Positions 15,185 to 23,313 of a stretch of 64,000 nucleotides of DNA are shown piece by piece. This DNA comes from Marivita cryptomonadis (lineage in GTDB: Bacteria > Pseudomonadota > Alphaproteobacteria > Rhodobacterales > Rhodobacteraceae): assembly GCF_002115725.1 (NCBI RefSeq), contig NZ_JFKD01000001.1, positions 310,001 through 374,000 on the forward strand. Direction: 5' to 3'. The translations under genes and the position numbers were made by a program. Each line of letters starts with the position of its first letter. Within the stretch, counting starts at the first letter, position 1. Under the pieces are notes generated by a model. The model worked only from the letters and a program-made list of their open reading frames with translations. It made no database searches and had not been told where the DNA came from.

Positions 15185-16513
15185 TCAGATGTCCAGCGTG
15201 TTGTCTTTCTCCCACTGGGTGAAGTGTGACACGTAGGAATTCCATTCCTGCATCTTGAGGTTCAGGAAAGCGGACGAGAACTCATCGCCCATCGCGACCT
15301 TCAATTCCTTGTCCTTGTCATAGGCGCGCAGGGCGTCCAGCATGTTGAGCGGCAAGCGCGGGGCACCGCGTACCTTGTGGCCTTCGGCATACATGTCGAT
15401 GTCATAGCGCTTTCCCGGATCGGCCTTGGACCGGATGCCCGACAAGCCAGCGGCGATGATGACCGCCTGCAACAGGTATGGGTTCGCCGCACCATCGGCC
15501 AAGCGCAGCTCGAACCGTCCGGGTCCAGGCACACGGACCATGTGAGTGCGGTTGTTGCCGGTCCATGTTACGCTGTTCGGTGCCCATGTCGCGCCCGAGA
15601 TGGTACGCGGCGCGTTGATGCGCTTGTAGCTGTTCACGGTGGGGTTGGTGATCGCGGCCAGTGCGCTGGCGTGTTTCATGATGCCGCCAAGGAAATGCTT
15701 GCCGCGCTCCGACAGGCCCACCTCTCCGGTTGGGCCATCACCGTCGCCTGCAAAGACGTTGGTTTTCGCCTTGTCGCCCGGTGCGTCCCAGACCGAGATA
15801 TGGGCGTGGCAACCATTGCCCGTCAGTCCCTCAACCGGCTTGGGCATGAAGGTCGCGCGGAAGCCGTGCTTTTCGGCGACGGATTTGACCATGAACTTGA
15901 AGAACGAATGTTTGTCGGCTGTCTTCAACGCATCGTCAAAGTCCCAATTCATCTCGAACTGGCCGTTCGCGTCTTCGTGGTCGTTCTGGTACGGACCCCA
16001 GCCCAATTCGAGCATGTAGTCACAAATCTCGCGGACCACATCATAGCGGCGCATAACTGCCTGCTGGTCGTAGCAGGGCTTTTCCGCCGTATCGAACGGA
16101 TCGCTGATCTGATCGCCGTCAGGGGTCAGCAGAAAAAACTCGGCCTCGACCCCGGTCTTGACATGCAGGCCTTCGCCTGCTGCTTCGTCGATCAACCGTC
16201 GCAACACGTTGCGCGGGGCTTGGGCCACGTCTTCGCCTTCCATGACGCAATTCGCGGCAACCCAAGCGACCTCTGGTTTCCACGGCAGTTGGATGACTGA
16301 AGACGGGTCAGGTACAGCCAGCATGTCGGGATGGGCCGGTGTCATATCGAGCCACGTTGCAAATCCGGCAAAGCCAGCGCCGTCTTCCTGCATATCCGCG
16401 ATCGCCTGGGCCGGAACCAGTTTGGCGCGTTGCCCCCCAAAAAGATCGGTGAAGGAAATCATGAAGTATTTGACGCCATTGTCCTTGGCGAATTTGGCGA
16501 GATCCGTGGTCAT
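15185..16513 (-). CDS. gmaS: Type III glutamine synthetase-like ligase, probable gamma-glutamylmethylamide synthetase
   Basis: This 442-residue glutamine synthetase family enzyme starts TDLAKFAKDNGVKYFMISFT, as in GlnT of rhizobia. It contains the catalytic-core motifs NDHEDANGQFE and GNGCHAHISVW, and an arginine-rich RINAPRT/NNRTHMVRVPG substrate region. GlnT/GmaS proteins join glutamate to ammonia or methylamine with ATP. The position directly downstream of mgsABC favours gamma-glutamylmethylamide synthesis, the first step of the N-methylglutamate pathway; a true ammonia ligase remains possible. The ATG at 16513 matches family starts; the longer frame to 16561 does not. Confidence 0.82.
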   Translation of the reverse strand: MTTDLAKFAKDNGVKYFMISFTDLFGGQRAKLVPAQAIADMQEDGAGFAGFATWLDMTPAHPDMLAVPDPSSVIQLPWKPEVAWVAANCVMEGEDVAQAPRNVLRRLIDEAAGEGLHVKTGVEAEFFLLTPDGDQISDPFDTAEKPCYDQQAVMRRYDVVREICDYMLELGWGPYQNDHEDANGQFEMNWDFDDALKTADKHSFFKFMVKSVAEKHGFRATFMPKPVEGLTGNGCHAHISVWDAPGDKAKTNVFAGDGDGPTGEVGLSERGKHFLGGIMKHASALAAITNPTVNSYKRINAPRTISGATWAPNSVTWTGNNRTHMVRVPGPGRFELRLADGAANPYLLQAVIIAAGLSGIRSKADPGKRYDIDMYAEGHKVRGAPRLPLNMLDALRAYDKDKELKVAMGDEFSSAFLNLKMQEWNSYVSHFTQWEKDNTLDI

Positions 16514-16585
16514 GCGATCTGTTCCCCGTTGTCTGTTATCCAATGGAAAAAGGCGCAGCATGGGGGCCGCGCCTTTGGGTTTTGT

Positions 16586-17929
16586 TCAGAATGTTGTGCC
16601 GGGCTTGCCGGGCCACCAGTCGGTTCCGGCGAGCGGCACCTTGGCCATCGCCGCAGCCTCCATGGTCAGCGCGCACAGATCCTCGGGTTCGAGATTGTGC
16701 AGCTTGTTCTTGCCGCAGGCACGGGCAATGGTTTGTGCTTCAAGCGTCATCACCTTGAGATAGTTGCGCAAGCGTCGCCCGCCTTCAACCGGGTCAAGAC
16801 GCGAGGCGAGGTCCGGGTTCTGGGTGCTGATGCCCGCAGGGTCGTTGCCTTCGTGCCAGTCGTCATAGGCCCCGGCGGTGGTGCCCAGCTTTTGGTATTC
16901 GGCTTCCCATTTCGGGTCATTGTCGCCCAGCGCGATCAGGGCTGCGGTGCCGATGGACACGGCGTCTGCGCCAAGTGCCATACATTTGGCGACATCGGCC
17001 CCGGTGCGGATACCACCCGACACGATCAGCTGCACTTCGCGGTGCATGCCAAGGTCTTCCAGTGCGCGCACCGCTTCGCGGATGCAGGCCAGCGTCGGCA
17101 TTCCGACATTTTCGATGAACACATCCTGCGTGGCTGCTGTGCCGCCCTGCATTCCGTCAAGGACGACCACATCCGCCCCGGCCTTTACCGCGAGTGTGGT
17201 GTCGAAATAGGGCCGCGCGCCGCCGACCTTGATATAGATCGGGACCTTCCAGCCCGTGATTTCGCGCAGTTCGAGAATCTTGATCTCAAGATCGTCCGGG
17301 CCTGTCCAATCCGGGTGACGACAGGCAGAGCGTTGGTCGATCCCCTTGGGAAGGTTGCGCATGTTGGCCACGCGGTCGGTGATTTTCTGACCCAGCAGCA
17401 TGCCACCTCCGCCGGGTTTTGCGCCTTGGCCGACGACCACTTCGATAGCATCCGCGCGGCGCAGGTCATCGGGGTTCATGCCGTAGCGCGAGGGCAGGTA
17501 TTGGTAGACCAGCGTTTTGGAATGGCCGCGTTCCTCGGGCGTCATGCCGCCATCGCCGGTTGTTGTCGATGTTCCGGCAAGTGTCGCCCCCCGGCCCAAC
17601 GCCTCTTTCGCAGCACCGGACAGGGCACCGAAGGACATGCCTGCGATGGTGATCGGGATGTCGAGCTTGATCGGGTTCTTGGCGTAGCGCGTGCCGAGAG
17701 TGACAGAAGTGTCACACGCCTCGCGGTAGCCTTCGAGCGGGTAGCGGGAGATCGACGCGCCGAGGAACAGCAGATCATCGAAATGCGGGACCTTACGTTT
17801 CGCACCGCCGCCGCGAATGTCGTAGATGCCGGTGGCGGCTGCGCGCCGGATCTCGGCGTTGACCGGGTTGGAGAACGTGGCAGATTGGATCGGAACGGTG
17901 CGCGGGGCGCTGGTGTGGTCGTCTTTCAT
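16586..17929 (-). CDS. mgsC: N-methylglutamate synthase subunit C (GltB FMN-binding-like, GlxD)
   Basis: This 447-residue protein corresponds to the FMN-binding synthase domain of glutamate synthase. Recognisable elements are GMSFGALSGAAKEALGRGA, the glycine-rich GQGAKPGGGGMLLGQK loop and VVLDGMQGGTAAT. In the N-methylglutamate pathway it would combine methylamine from gamma-glutamylmethylamide with 2-oxoglutarate. The stretch that in GltB holds the 3Fe-4S cysteines (CPVGIATQ type) reads DPAGISTQ here, so the cluster ligands appear absent. The ATG at 17929 is used; the frame upstream of it overlaps mgsB. It is 11 bases from mgsB and 72 bases from gmaS. Confidence 0.85.
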   Translation of the reverse strand: MKDDHTSAPRTVPIQSATFSNPVNAEIRRAAATGIYDIRGGGAKRKVPHFDDLLFLGASISRYPLEGYREACDTSVTLGTRYAKNPIKLDIPITIAGMSFGALSGAAKEALGRGATLAGTSTTTGDGGMTPEERGHSKTLVYQYLPSRYGMNPDDLRRADAIEVVVGQGAKPGGGGMLLGQKITDRVANMRNLPKGIDQRSACRHPDWTGPDDLEIKILELREITGWKVPIYIKVGGARPYFDTTLAVKAGADVVVLDGMQGGTAATQDVFIENVGMPTLACIREAVRALEDLGMHREVQLIVSGGIRTGADVAKCMALGADAVSIGTAALIALGDNDPKWEAEYQKLGTTAGAYDDWHEGNDPAGISTQNPDLASRLDPVEGGRRLRNYLKVMTLEAQTIARACGKNKLHNLEPEDLCALTMEAAAMAKVPLAGTDWWPGKPGTTF

Positions 17930-17940
17930 CTGTCCGGCCC

Positions 17941-18618
17941 TCAATACGCGTTGTCGATGTTGAAGTTGTAAAGCTGCCGGGCAGAGCCGTAGCGTTTGAA
18001 CTCTTCGGGCTTGGCATCGCAGCCGCCGCGTTCCAGCAGGTCTGTCAGCAATGCGATGTGTTCCGGGCGCATGTCTTTCTCGATACAATCGGCTCCAAGC
18101 GATTTGACCGATCCGCGCACGAACAACCGTGCCTCGTAAATCGAGTCGCCCAGCGCATCACCTGCATCGCCGCAGACAACCAAATTGCCCGATTGCGCCA
18201 TGAAGGCGGACATGTGTCCGACATTGCCGTGCACGATGATGTCGATGCCCTTCATCGAGATGCCGCAGCGCGACGAGGCGTTGCCCTTGATGATGAGCGT
18301 GCCGCCATGGCCGGTGGCACCCGCGTATTGCGAAGCGTCGCCGTCGATGATGACCGTGCCGGACATCATGTTCTCGGCCACACCCGGCCCGACAGAGCCG
18401 TGTACGTTGATCGTCGCCAACTTGTTCATGCCGCCGCAGTAATAGCCGGTCGATCCCTTGACCGTCACTTCGATCTCGGCATCTAGACCGACCGCGATGG
18501 CGTGGCTGCCTTTTGGGTTCACGATTTCCCATGCGGTCTGGTTGGTCGCTTCGGCCTGCGCCTGAAGCGTGGCGTTCAGATCGCGCAGGGGCGTGTTGGC
18601 CATGTCGATGGTCTGCAT
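17941..18618 (-). CDS. mgsB: N-methylglutamate synthase subunit B (GltB C-terminal beta-helix-like, GlxC)
   Basis: This 225-residue protein matches the C-terminal GXGXG/beta-helix domain of glutamate synthase. Repeated strands such as GSTGYYCGGMNKLATINVHG and GGTLIIKGNASSRCGISMKG form the right-handed helix. It has no catalytic residue of its own and acts as the structural middle domain that couples amidotransferase and synthase domains. The ATG at 18618 lies one base after the mgsA stop; the longer frame (to 18711) runs through mgsA and is unlikely. mgsC follows after 11 bases. Confidence 0.85.
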   Translation of the reverse strand: MQTIDMANTPLRDLNATLQAQAEATNQTAWEIVNPKGSHAIAVGLDAEIEVTVKGSTGYYCGGMNKLATINVHGSVGPGVAENMMSGTVIIDGDASQYAGATGHGGTLIIKGNASSRCGISMKGIDIIVHGNVGHMSAFMAQSGNLVVCGDAGDALGDSIYEARLFVRGSVKSLGADCIEKDMRPEHIALLTDLLERGGCDAKPEEFKRYGSARQLYNFNIDNAY

Positions 18619-18619
18619 C

Positions 18620-19549
18620 TCAGGCGGCCTTTTCTGTTGGGGTGGAGGTGTCGGCGTGGCTCCAGAAATACACGGTTGCGGGCTCCGGTTCCCAGACGCG
18701 GGCCTGTTCAATGCCCGGCAGATTGACCAACGCGCGGTATTCCGATCCGAACGCCACGTATTGATCGGTTTCGGCCATCACCGCTGGTTTGCAGGCGATG
18801 GGATCACGCACCACGCCGAACCCGTCTTTGGTGCCGACGAGGAAGGTGAAGAACCCGTCCAGATCGTTGAGCGAGCTTTTCAGCGCCTCGCCCAACGTCG
18901 CACCGTTCTGCATACGCCATGTGAGGTAGGCGGCACCCACCTCGGTGTCGTTCTCGGTTTCGATGTGGATGCCCTCGCGCTGCAGCTTGCGGCGCAGGCG
19001 GTTGTGGTTGGACAGCGACCCGTTATGGACAAGGCACTGATCCGGCCCGGTGTTGAACGGATGCGCGCCCATCGTCGTCACCATCGACTCGGTTGCCATG
19101 CGGGTGTGGCCGATGCCGTGCGTGCCGGACATCGCGCGCAGGTCGAAGCGCGCCGCGACCTCCTTGGGCAGACCGACCTCTTTGTAGATCTCAACCGTGT
19201 CGCCTGCGGACATGACGCGGATGTCGGGATTGAGTGCGGCCAGTGCAGCGCGGGCGGCAATCAGTTGGCCGCGCGGGATGTTCAGAACCGCATGTGTGTC
19301 TTTCCGGCGCAGATGGACCGGGCTGCCCAGCGCAGTTCCGAGATCCGCTTCCAGCGTCGCAAAGGCCTGATCCGGGGTGTCCGACTGGACTGTCAGTTTT
19401 GATATATTTGCGTTTTCTTCGCCATAGATCGCGATGCCAGCGCTGTCGGGGCCGCGATCCGTCATTGTGATCAGCATGTCGGTCAGCAGTGACCCAAGCT
19501 GTGGTTCAAGCGAGCGATCTTTGAGGAATAATCCAACGATTCCACACAT
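18620..19549 (-). CDS. mgsA: N-methylglutamate synthase subunit A (class II glutamine amidotransferase-like, GlxB)
   Basis: This 309-residue class II amidotransferase domain begins MCGIVGLF, placing the Ntn nucleophile Cys2 at the mature N-terminus. GTHGIGHTRMATES (arginine for glutamine carboxylate binding) and HNGSLSNHNRLRR follow the PurF/GltB pattern. It would release methylamine from gamma-glutamylmethylamide for the synthase subunit. AAGGAACGCGGG lies just before the ATG. It is the first gene of mgsABC-gmaS-NTF2; the XRE-cupin regulator gene lies 120 bases upstream on the same strand. Confidence 0.87.
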   Translation of the reverse strand: MCGIVGLFLKDRSLEPQLGSLLTDMLITMTDRGPDSAGIAIYGEENANISKLTVQSDTPDQAFATLEADLGTALGSPVHLRRKDTHAVLNIPRGQLIAARAALAALNPDIRVMSAGDTVEIYKEVGLPKEVAARFDLRAMSGTHGIGHTRMATESMVTTMGAHPFNTGPDQCLVHNGSLSNHNRLRRKLQREGIHIETENDTEVGAAYLTWRMQNGATLGEALKSSLNDLDGFFTFLVGTKDGFGVVRDPIACKPAVMAETDQYVAFGSEYRALVNLPGIEQARVWEPEPATVYFWSHADTSTPTEKAA

Positions 19550-19625
19550 CCCGCGTTCCTTCTGCGTTGTCGGAGTTCAAAACGATGGCGTTGGATAACA
19601 TCGCCTGTGTCTATCGACAACAAGG

Positions 19626-19640
19626 GGAATGAAATATTCC
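19626..19640. promoter_or_regulatory. Inverted repeat upstream of mgsA, candidate operator
   Basis: GGAAT-N5-ATTCC lies in the 120-base gap between the XRE-cupin regulator gene and mgsA, followed by AGGAAA at 19645-19650. Its position suits an operator for that regulator. No binding data exist; the assignment rests on symmetry and place. Confidence 0.35.
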
Positions 19641-19669
19641 TCTTAGGAAAACTGTGTCTGCCTGATTTT

Positions 19670-20290
19670 TCAGCTTTGGGCGTAGCTTATGATCGACAGA
19701 TACCGGGCTGGAAGCTCTACCAGCGTTTCCGGTCCATGCGGTGCATCGGCTTCGAAAAACAGGGTGTCGCCTGGTCTGAGCGGATAGATCGTGGAACCGT
19801 GCCGATAATCGACAGCGCCTTCGAGCATAAAGATGGTTTCTATACCGTCATGCTGGAACGTCTGGAACGTGTCCGATTCCGAGTTTAGTACAATCAGGTA
19901 GGGCTCGACGATCACACCGCTGGTGTTCGCGCCGATATGGCCCAACAAGTTGTACTGATGCCCGGCCCGCGTGCCTTCGCGTTCGATGGTGAGGCCGTGA
20001 CCGGCGGGTGTATGCACCACCTCACGCTTTTCCTCGAACCCTCGAAAGAACGCGGTCAATGGAACTGACAGCGCATTTGCCAGCGTTTGCAACGTGGTGA
20101 GCGAAGGCGAGGTGTTGCCGTTTTCGATCTTGGAGAGCATCCCGACCGAGATGTCGGTCTGTTTCGACAAGTCGGCCACAGTCAGATTCTGCTGCTTGCG
20201 AAAAGCCCGCAGTTCGCGACCGATTGCGACTTCAAGAACCTTCTCCTGGATGTCTGTCGTGCGATGTGGATTCTGCGTGAGTTTGGTCAA
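19670..20290 (-). CDS. XRE-family regulator with C-terminal cupin
   Basis: This 206-residue regulator has an XRE helix-turn-helix at about residues 24-80 (LTVADLSKQTDISVGMLSKI) and a cupin sensor domain at about 130-200 (PLRPGDTLFFEADAPHGPE). This architecture is common among regulators of amine, polyamine and amino-acid catabolism. The only available start is TTG at 20290; a later start would break the helix-turn-helix. It is placed upstream of mgsABC-gmaS on the same strand, so control of that operon, perhaps with the mgd operon, is likely. The effector could be a methylated amine or gamma-glutamyl compound, but this is inference. Confidence 0.87.
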   Translation of the reverse strand: MTKLTQNPHRTTDIQEKVLEVAIGRELRAFRKQQNLTVADLSKQTDISVGMLSKIENGNTSPSLTTLQTLANALSVPLTAFFRGFEEKREVVHTPAGHGLTIEREGTRAGHQYNLLGHIGANTSGVIVEPYLIVLNSESDTFQTFQHDGIETIFMLEGAVDYRHGSTIYPLRPGDTLFFEADAPHGPETLVELPARYLSIISYAQS

Positions 20291-20440
20291 AGATCACCCG
20301 TGCTGAGGCAGGGTTGTCTTCACCCCGTGTGATGCAGTGTTGCCAAAAGGTCAGCAGCGTCAAGCCTGCGGCAGTTTCCACCCAGCGCAGGTCCGATGGA
20401 GTTTTTTGCAGAAAATTCCTGACTTGATCCCCATTTTAAC

Positions 20441-20465
20441 GGAACCGGTTACAAAATGGTGCGTT
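20441..20465 (+). promoter_or_regulatory. Possible EcfG-type (general stress response) promoter
   Basis: GGAAC at 20441-20445 and CGTT at 20462-20465 are separated by 16 bases. This exactly fits the alphaproteobacterial sigma EcfG consensus GGAAC-N16/17-CGTT. It precedes a 30-codon open frame and the HisKA_2 kinase gene. HisKA_2/HWE kinases feed the PhyR-NepR-EcfG response in alphaproteobacteria, which fits. Chance matches of nine fixed bases do occur, so this needs a genome-wide comparison. Confidence 0.5.
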
Positions 20466-20506
20466 GCATGACGGGAACCTGATCGAAACAAACGAGCGGA
20501 GTGGCA

Positions 20507-20599
20507 ATGTCTTCGACGATACGAACGGCGCTTTCAGAACCGGGCGGCCCTTTCGACGGGGACTTGGCGTGTGTGCATGACACAGAAGTCATGACATAG
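20507..20599 (+). CDS. Possible 30-residue leader peptide upstream of the kinase gene
   Basis: An ATG at 20507 with GGAG five bases upstream opens 30 codons (MSSTIRTALSEPGG start, ending HDTEVMT), with TAG at 20597-20599. The kinase ATG follows five bases later and has no good ribosome-binding site of its own, so translational coupling would explain its expression. It is not NepR-like. It could be a leader peptide or a chance frame. Confidence 0.4.
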   Translation: MSSTIRTALSEPGGPFDGDLACVHDTEVMT

Positions 20600-20604
20600 G
20601 ATCA

Positions 20605-22365
20605 ATGCAAACGCCTAACACCGATAACGCAGTCTCGCAGGGCCGAGAGAGCGGAGTGAAAGCGCTCAGCCAGAAGTTGGTTGTGCGCATCGCTTTCCTT
20701 TTGTCCTTGGCTTTGTTGCCGATTGGATTGGTGGCGATGGGCCAAAGCTGGCGGGCGTTGCACATTACGAATGACAACCTCGAAGCGTCCATTCACGCAC
20801 GCACTGCGGCACTTGTAGCGCCTGAACGTCAGGCGCTCTTTTCCAAGATCGGGACAGCAAGCGCACTTGCCGATACGATGGGCGCGGCAGAACTCAGCAT
20901 TACGGATTGCACGGCCATCATGCAGCGCGTTCAGGAAAGCAATCCGCGGCTGGCCTTTGCCGGGCTGCTAGAGCCAGGGTCCGTGTCCAACTGCAATAGC
21001 ATCGGTCGGCGGTTCGAGTTTTTGCCCGACGCGCGGTCGGACGCCTTGTTCGCCAATCCCGAGCCATACATTACCTTCAACCCGCAAGGGTCAGCTTCGG
21101 AGCTGCCGGTCATCATCGTCGCCTATCCGACCTTTTCGTCGGATGATGTGCTTAAAGGGTTCGTCACGATTTCGTTCGAGACAGAACCTTTGCTGCAATC
21201 GGACACCGCGACCGGCCCAAACCGGGATGTTGCACTTTTGACCTTCAACAAATTTGGCGACACCTTGTCGAGCTTTACGCCCGACGGTCCGATAACGGAT
21301 TATCTGCCAAGTGGTCTGGCGTTTGACGGGTTCGTAAATCAGGGTGATACCTTTTTCACCGCAACCACCCAAACCGGGGAAACCCGGCTGATTTCGGTTG
21401 TGCCCATCCTGCCCGGAGAGGTCTATGCCTTGGGCAGCTGGGGGCGCGCCGAGTTGCAGCGCACAAGTGCACCTTGGTTCACGATTTCAACGCTGCTCTT
21501 TCCGTTTCTCATGTGGCTTGTCGGGATCATTGTCGCGGTGGTGTCGCTGAACCGTCTTGTGTTGCGGCACATCAGCGATTTGGGCCGCAGGATGCGCCGG
21601 TTTGCGACCTATCGCGATGTCGAGACCTCGGAAAAGATCGACGACGCGCCCAGCGAGATTCTGACTATCAACGAAACCTTCGAAGGCATGGCCGACCAGT
21701 TGCTGCGTGACGAAGCCGATCTGGAGAACGCGGTGTTCGAACGTGAGGTGCTGTTGAAAGAAGTGCACCACCGGGTGAAGAACAACCTTCAGCTCATCTC
21801 GTCGATCATCAACATGCAGGTGCGACAGGTGGCCAGCCCCGAAGCGGTTGCGGCGTTGCGACAGTTTCAGGATCGAGTGACCAGCCTCGCCTCGGTGCAC
21901 CGGGCATTGTATCAGGAACCTTCGCTCACCCATATTCGGTTCGACGTGCTGTTGGGCGATCTTGTCTCGCAGGTCAACGCTGTGGGCAGTGCGCAATACC
22001 GTCCCGTCGAGATTGACCTGGTGCTGGACCCGGTGACGCTTTTGCCGGATCAAACCAGCCCGCTTGCCATGGTCACAACCGAAGCTTTGTCGAACGCGTT
22101 CAAATATGGCGGTCCCGGTCCTGACGGAGTGTTCCGTTTGAAAGTGCATCTGAAAGAGACAACTGAAGGCGGCACAACCCATGTGCGTCTGGTCATCGAA
22201 AACTCGGTTGAAGCAGAAACATCAGCAGATTCGGGAAGTGGTTTGGGAAAGCGGTTGATCCTTGCCTTTGCCAGTCAGTTGGATGCTGATCTGCAGGAAA
22301 CGGAAACAGACGACCGGTACATGCTGTCCATCAGTTTCGAGTATCAGCCCTTCACACCTGACTAA
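20605..22365 (+). CDS. Membrane sensor histidine kinase, HisKA_2 type
   Basis: This 586-residue kinase has a membrane helix at about 27-45, a 240-residue periplasmic sensor region, a second helix at about 292-314 and a HAMP-like linker. The HisKA_2 box EVHHRVKNNLQLISS has the likely phosphoacceptor His389. The ATPase domain keeps the N-box TTEALSNAFKYGG and the G-rich DSGSGLGKRL. Such kinases often work with the PhyR-type general stress response or single-domain regulators; no response regulator lies nearby. A possible EcfG promoter and a short leader frame lie upstream, and a strong hairpin follows. Confidence 0.88.
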   Translation: MQTPNTDNAVSQGRESGVKALSQKLVVRIAFLLSLALLPIGLVAMGQSWRALHITNDNLEASIHARTAALVAPERQALFSKIGTASALADTMGAAELSITDCTAIMQRVQESNPRLAFAGLLEPGSVSNCNSIGRRFEFLPDARSDALFANPEPYITFNPQGSASELPVIIVAYPTFSSDDVLKGFVTISFETEPLLQSDTATGPNRDVALLTFNKFGDTLSSFTPDGPITDYLPSGLAFDGFVNQGDTFFTATTQTGETRLISVVPILPGEVYALGSWGRAELQRTSAPWFTISTLLFPFLMWLVGIIVAVVSLNRLVLRHISDLGRRMRRFATYRDVETSEKIDDAPSEILTINETFEGMADQLLRDEADLENAVFEREVLLKEVHHRVKNNLQLISSIINMQVRQVASPEAVAALRQFQDRVTSLASVHRALYQEPSLTHIRFDVLLGDLVSQVNAVGSAQYRPVEIDLVLDPVTLLPDQTSPLAMVTTEALSNAFKYGGPGPDGVFRLKVHLKETTEGGTTHVRLVIENSVEAETSADSGSGLGKRLILAFASQLDADLQETETDDRYMLSISFEYQPFTPD

Positions 22366-22386
22366 TCCCGTCCCATCAAACGAAAT

Positions 22387-22412
22387 AGCGCGCCCCGATC
22401 GGAGCGCGCTTT
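22387..22412 (+). terminator. Terminator after the HisKA_2 kinase gene
   Basis: AGCGCGC (22387-22393) and GCGCGCT (22404-22410) form a 7-bp GC stem with a 10-base loop, directly followed by TTTCTTTG. It begins about 20 bases after the kinase stop. Confidence 0.75.
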
Positions 22413-22441
22413 TCTTTGTGTTCGGATCTGTGGTGCGCCGT

Positions 22442-22594
22442 TCAGTGATCGGGCGCGTCCTTGGCCAACCGCGACTTTGGCGCGTTCGGATCATGGAGCT
22501 TTTCTTCTGTTCGGTGCTTGCTGACGAGGGCGAAAATGATCAAAGCCAACATCGTCATCAGGGCAAGAAGTGGTACAAGAAATTCTGCTGTCAT
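22442..22594 (-). CDS. Small single-helix membrane protein downstream of trkA
   Basis: This frame of 50 codons encodes an N-terminal membrane helix (LVPLLALMTMLALIIFALVS, about residues 6-25) and a charged tail (KHRTEEKL, then DPNAPKSRLAKDAPDH). GAAAGG precedes the ATG at 22594 and TGA lies at 22442-22444. It follows the trkH-trkA pair by 59 bases on the same strand and converges with the kinase gene. The topology resembles small regulatory subunits such as KdpF, but the sequence is not KdpF. An accessory role in potassium uptake is inferred from position only. Confidence 0.6.
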   Translation of the reverse strand: MTAEFLVPLLALMTMLALIIFALVSKHRTEEKLHDPNAPKSRLAKDAPDH

Positions 22595-22653
22595 GGGTTT
22601 TTCCTTTCACCGTATCAACCCATGGTGGGCTATCGGGTTCCCCGATCTCTTCG

Positions 22654-23310
22654 TCACGATCCCGTCACTTCGAAAAGCCCCCTAAGCGCGTCCAGCTGAG
22701 TGCGCTCGACAGCAAACAAAAGACTGTCTCCGGCGGTAAGCACTTCGTCACCTGTCAGAAGTCTTTCGCTTTCTTGTGCAATCACCGCGATACCGCGAAC
22801 TCCATCCGGCAGGTCGATGTCTGAGAATGTCATGCCGTCCAAGCGTTTCGGCACTTCGACTCGTTTCAGGCAAAGGTTATTTTGAAACACCGGCTCGTTT
22901 TCGAGGGCGGTCTTGTCCTCCAGTGCATCGGCAATGCTCTCGGCGACCGTCGCGTGTGGATTGATCACGTCATAAAGCTCAAGCTGACGACAGACATTCA
23001 CCAGCTGAGATGTCACGATCTGCGGGATCACTCGCCCAAAACCGATTGATCGGGCAACCAGCGCGGCAAGGATGTTGTCTTCGGATGCGTTGGTTACGGC
23101 GACAAAAGCATCCTTCTTGTCGCGGAAGGTTTCTTCAAGCACCGAGGGCATGGTGCCGTCGCCTTCGATCATGCCGCAATCCAACCGTTCGGACAGTTTT
23201 TCCAGCCGGTCCCGATTCTTGTCGATCAGAACGACCTCGTGGTTTTCCTCGATCAGTTTTTCGGCAATGGCGGCGCCAAATCGTGACGCGCCCAGAATGA
23301 CTACCCGCAT
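22654..23310 (-). CDS. trkA: TrkA/KtrA-type potassium uptake regulatory subunit
   Basis: This 218-residue cytoplasmic RCK protein has an N-terminal Rossmann NAD(H)/ATP-binding domain (VVILGASRFGAAIAEKL, then EVVLIDKNRDR) and a C-terminal RCK_C domain at about 140-215. It contains one RCK_N-RCK_C unit, half the length of E. coli TrkA, so it is organised like KtrA. It gates the membrane channel encoded three bases upstream. Together they form a K+ uptake system. Confidence 0.87.
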   Translation of the reverse strand: MRVVILGASRFGAAIAEKLIEENHEVVLIDKNRDRLEKLSERLDCGMIEGDGTMPSVLEETFRDKKDAFVAVTNASEDNILAALVARSIGFGRVIPQIVTSQLVNVCRQLELYDVINPHATVAESIADALEDKTALENEPVFQNNLCLKRVEVPKRLDGMTFSDIDLPDGVRGIAVIAQESERLLTGDEVLTAGDSLLFAVERTQLDALRGLFEVTGS

Positions 23311-23313
23311 GGG

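Noticed and set aside
16331-17971. 546-codon plus-strand frame opposite mgsC and gmaS
   Set aside because: Antisense to two well-supported genes; no domain visible.
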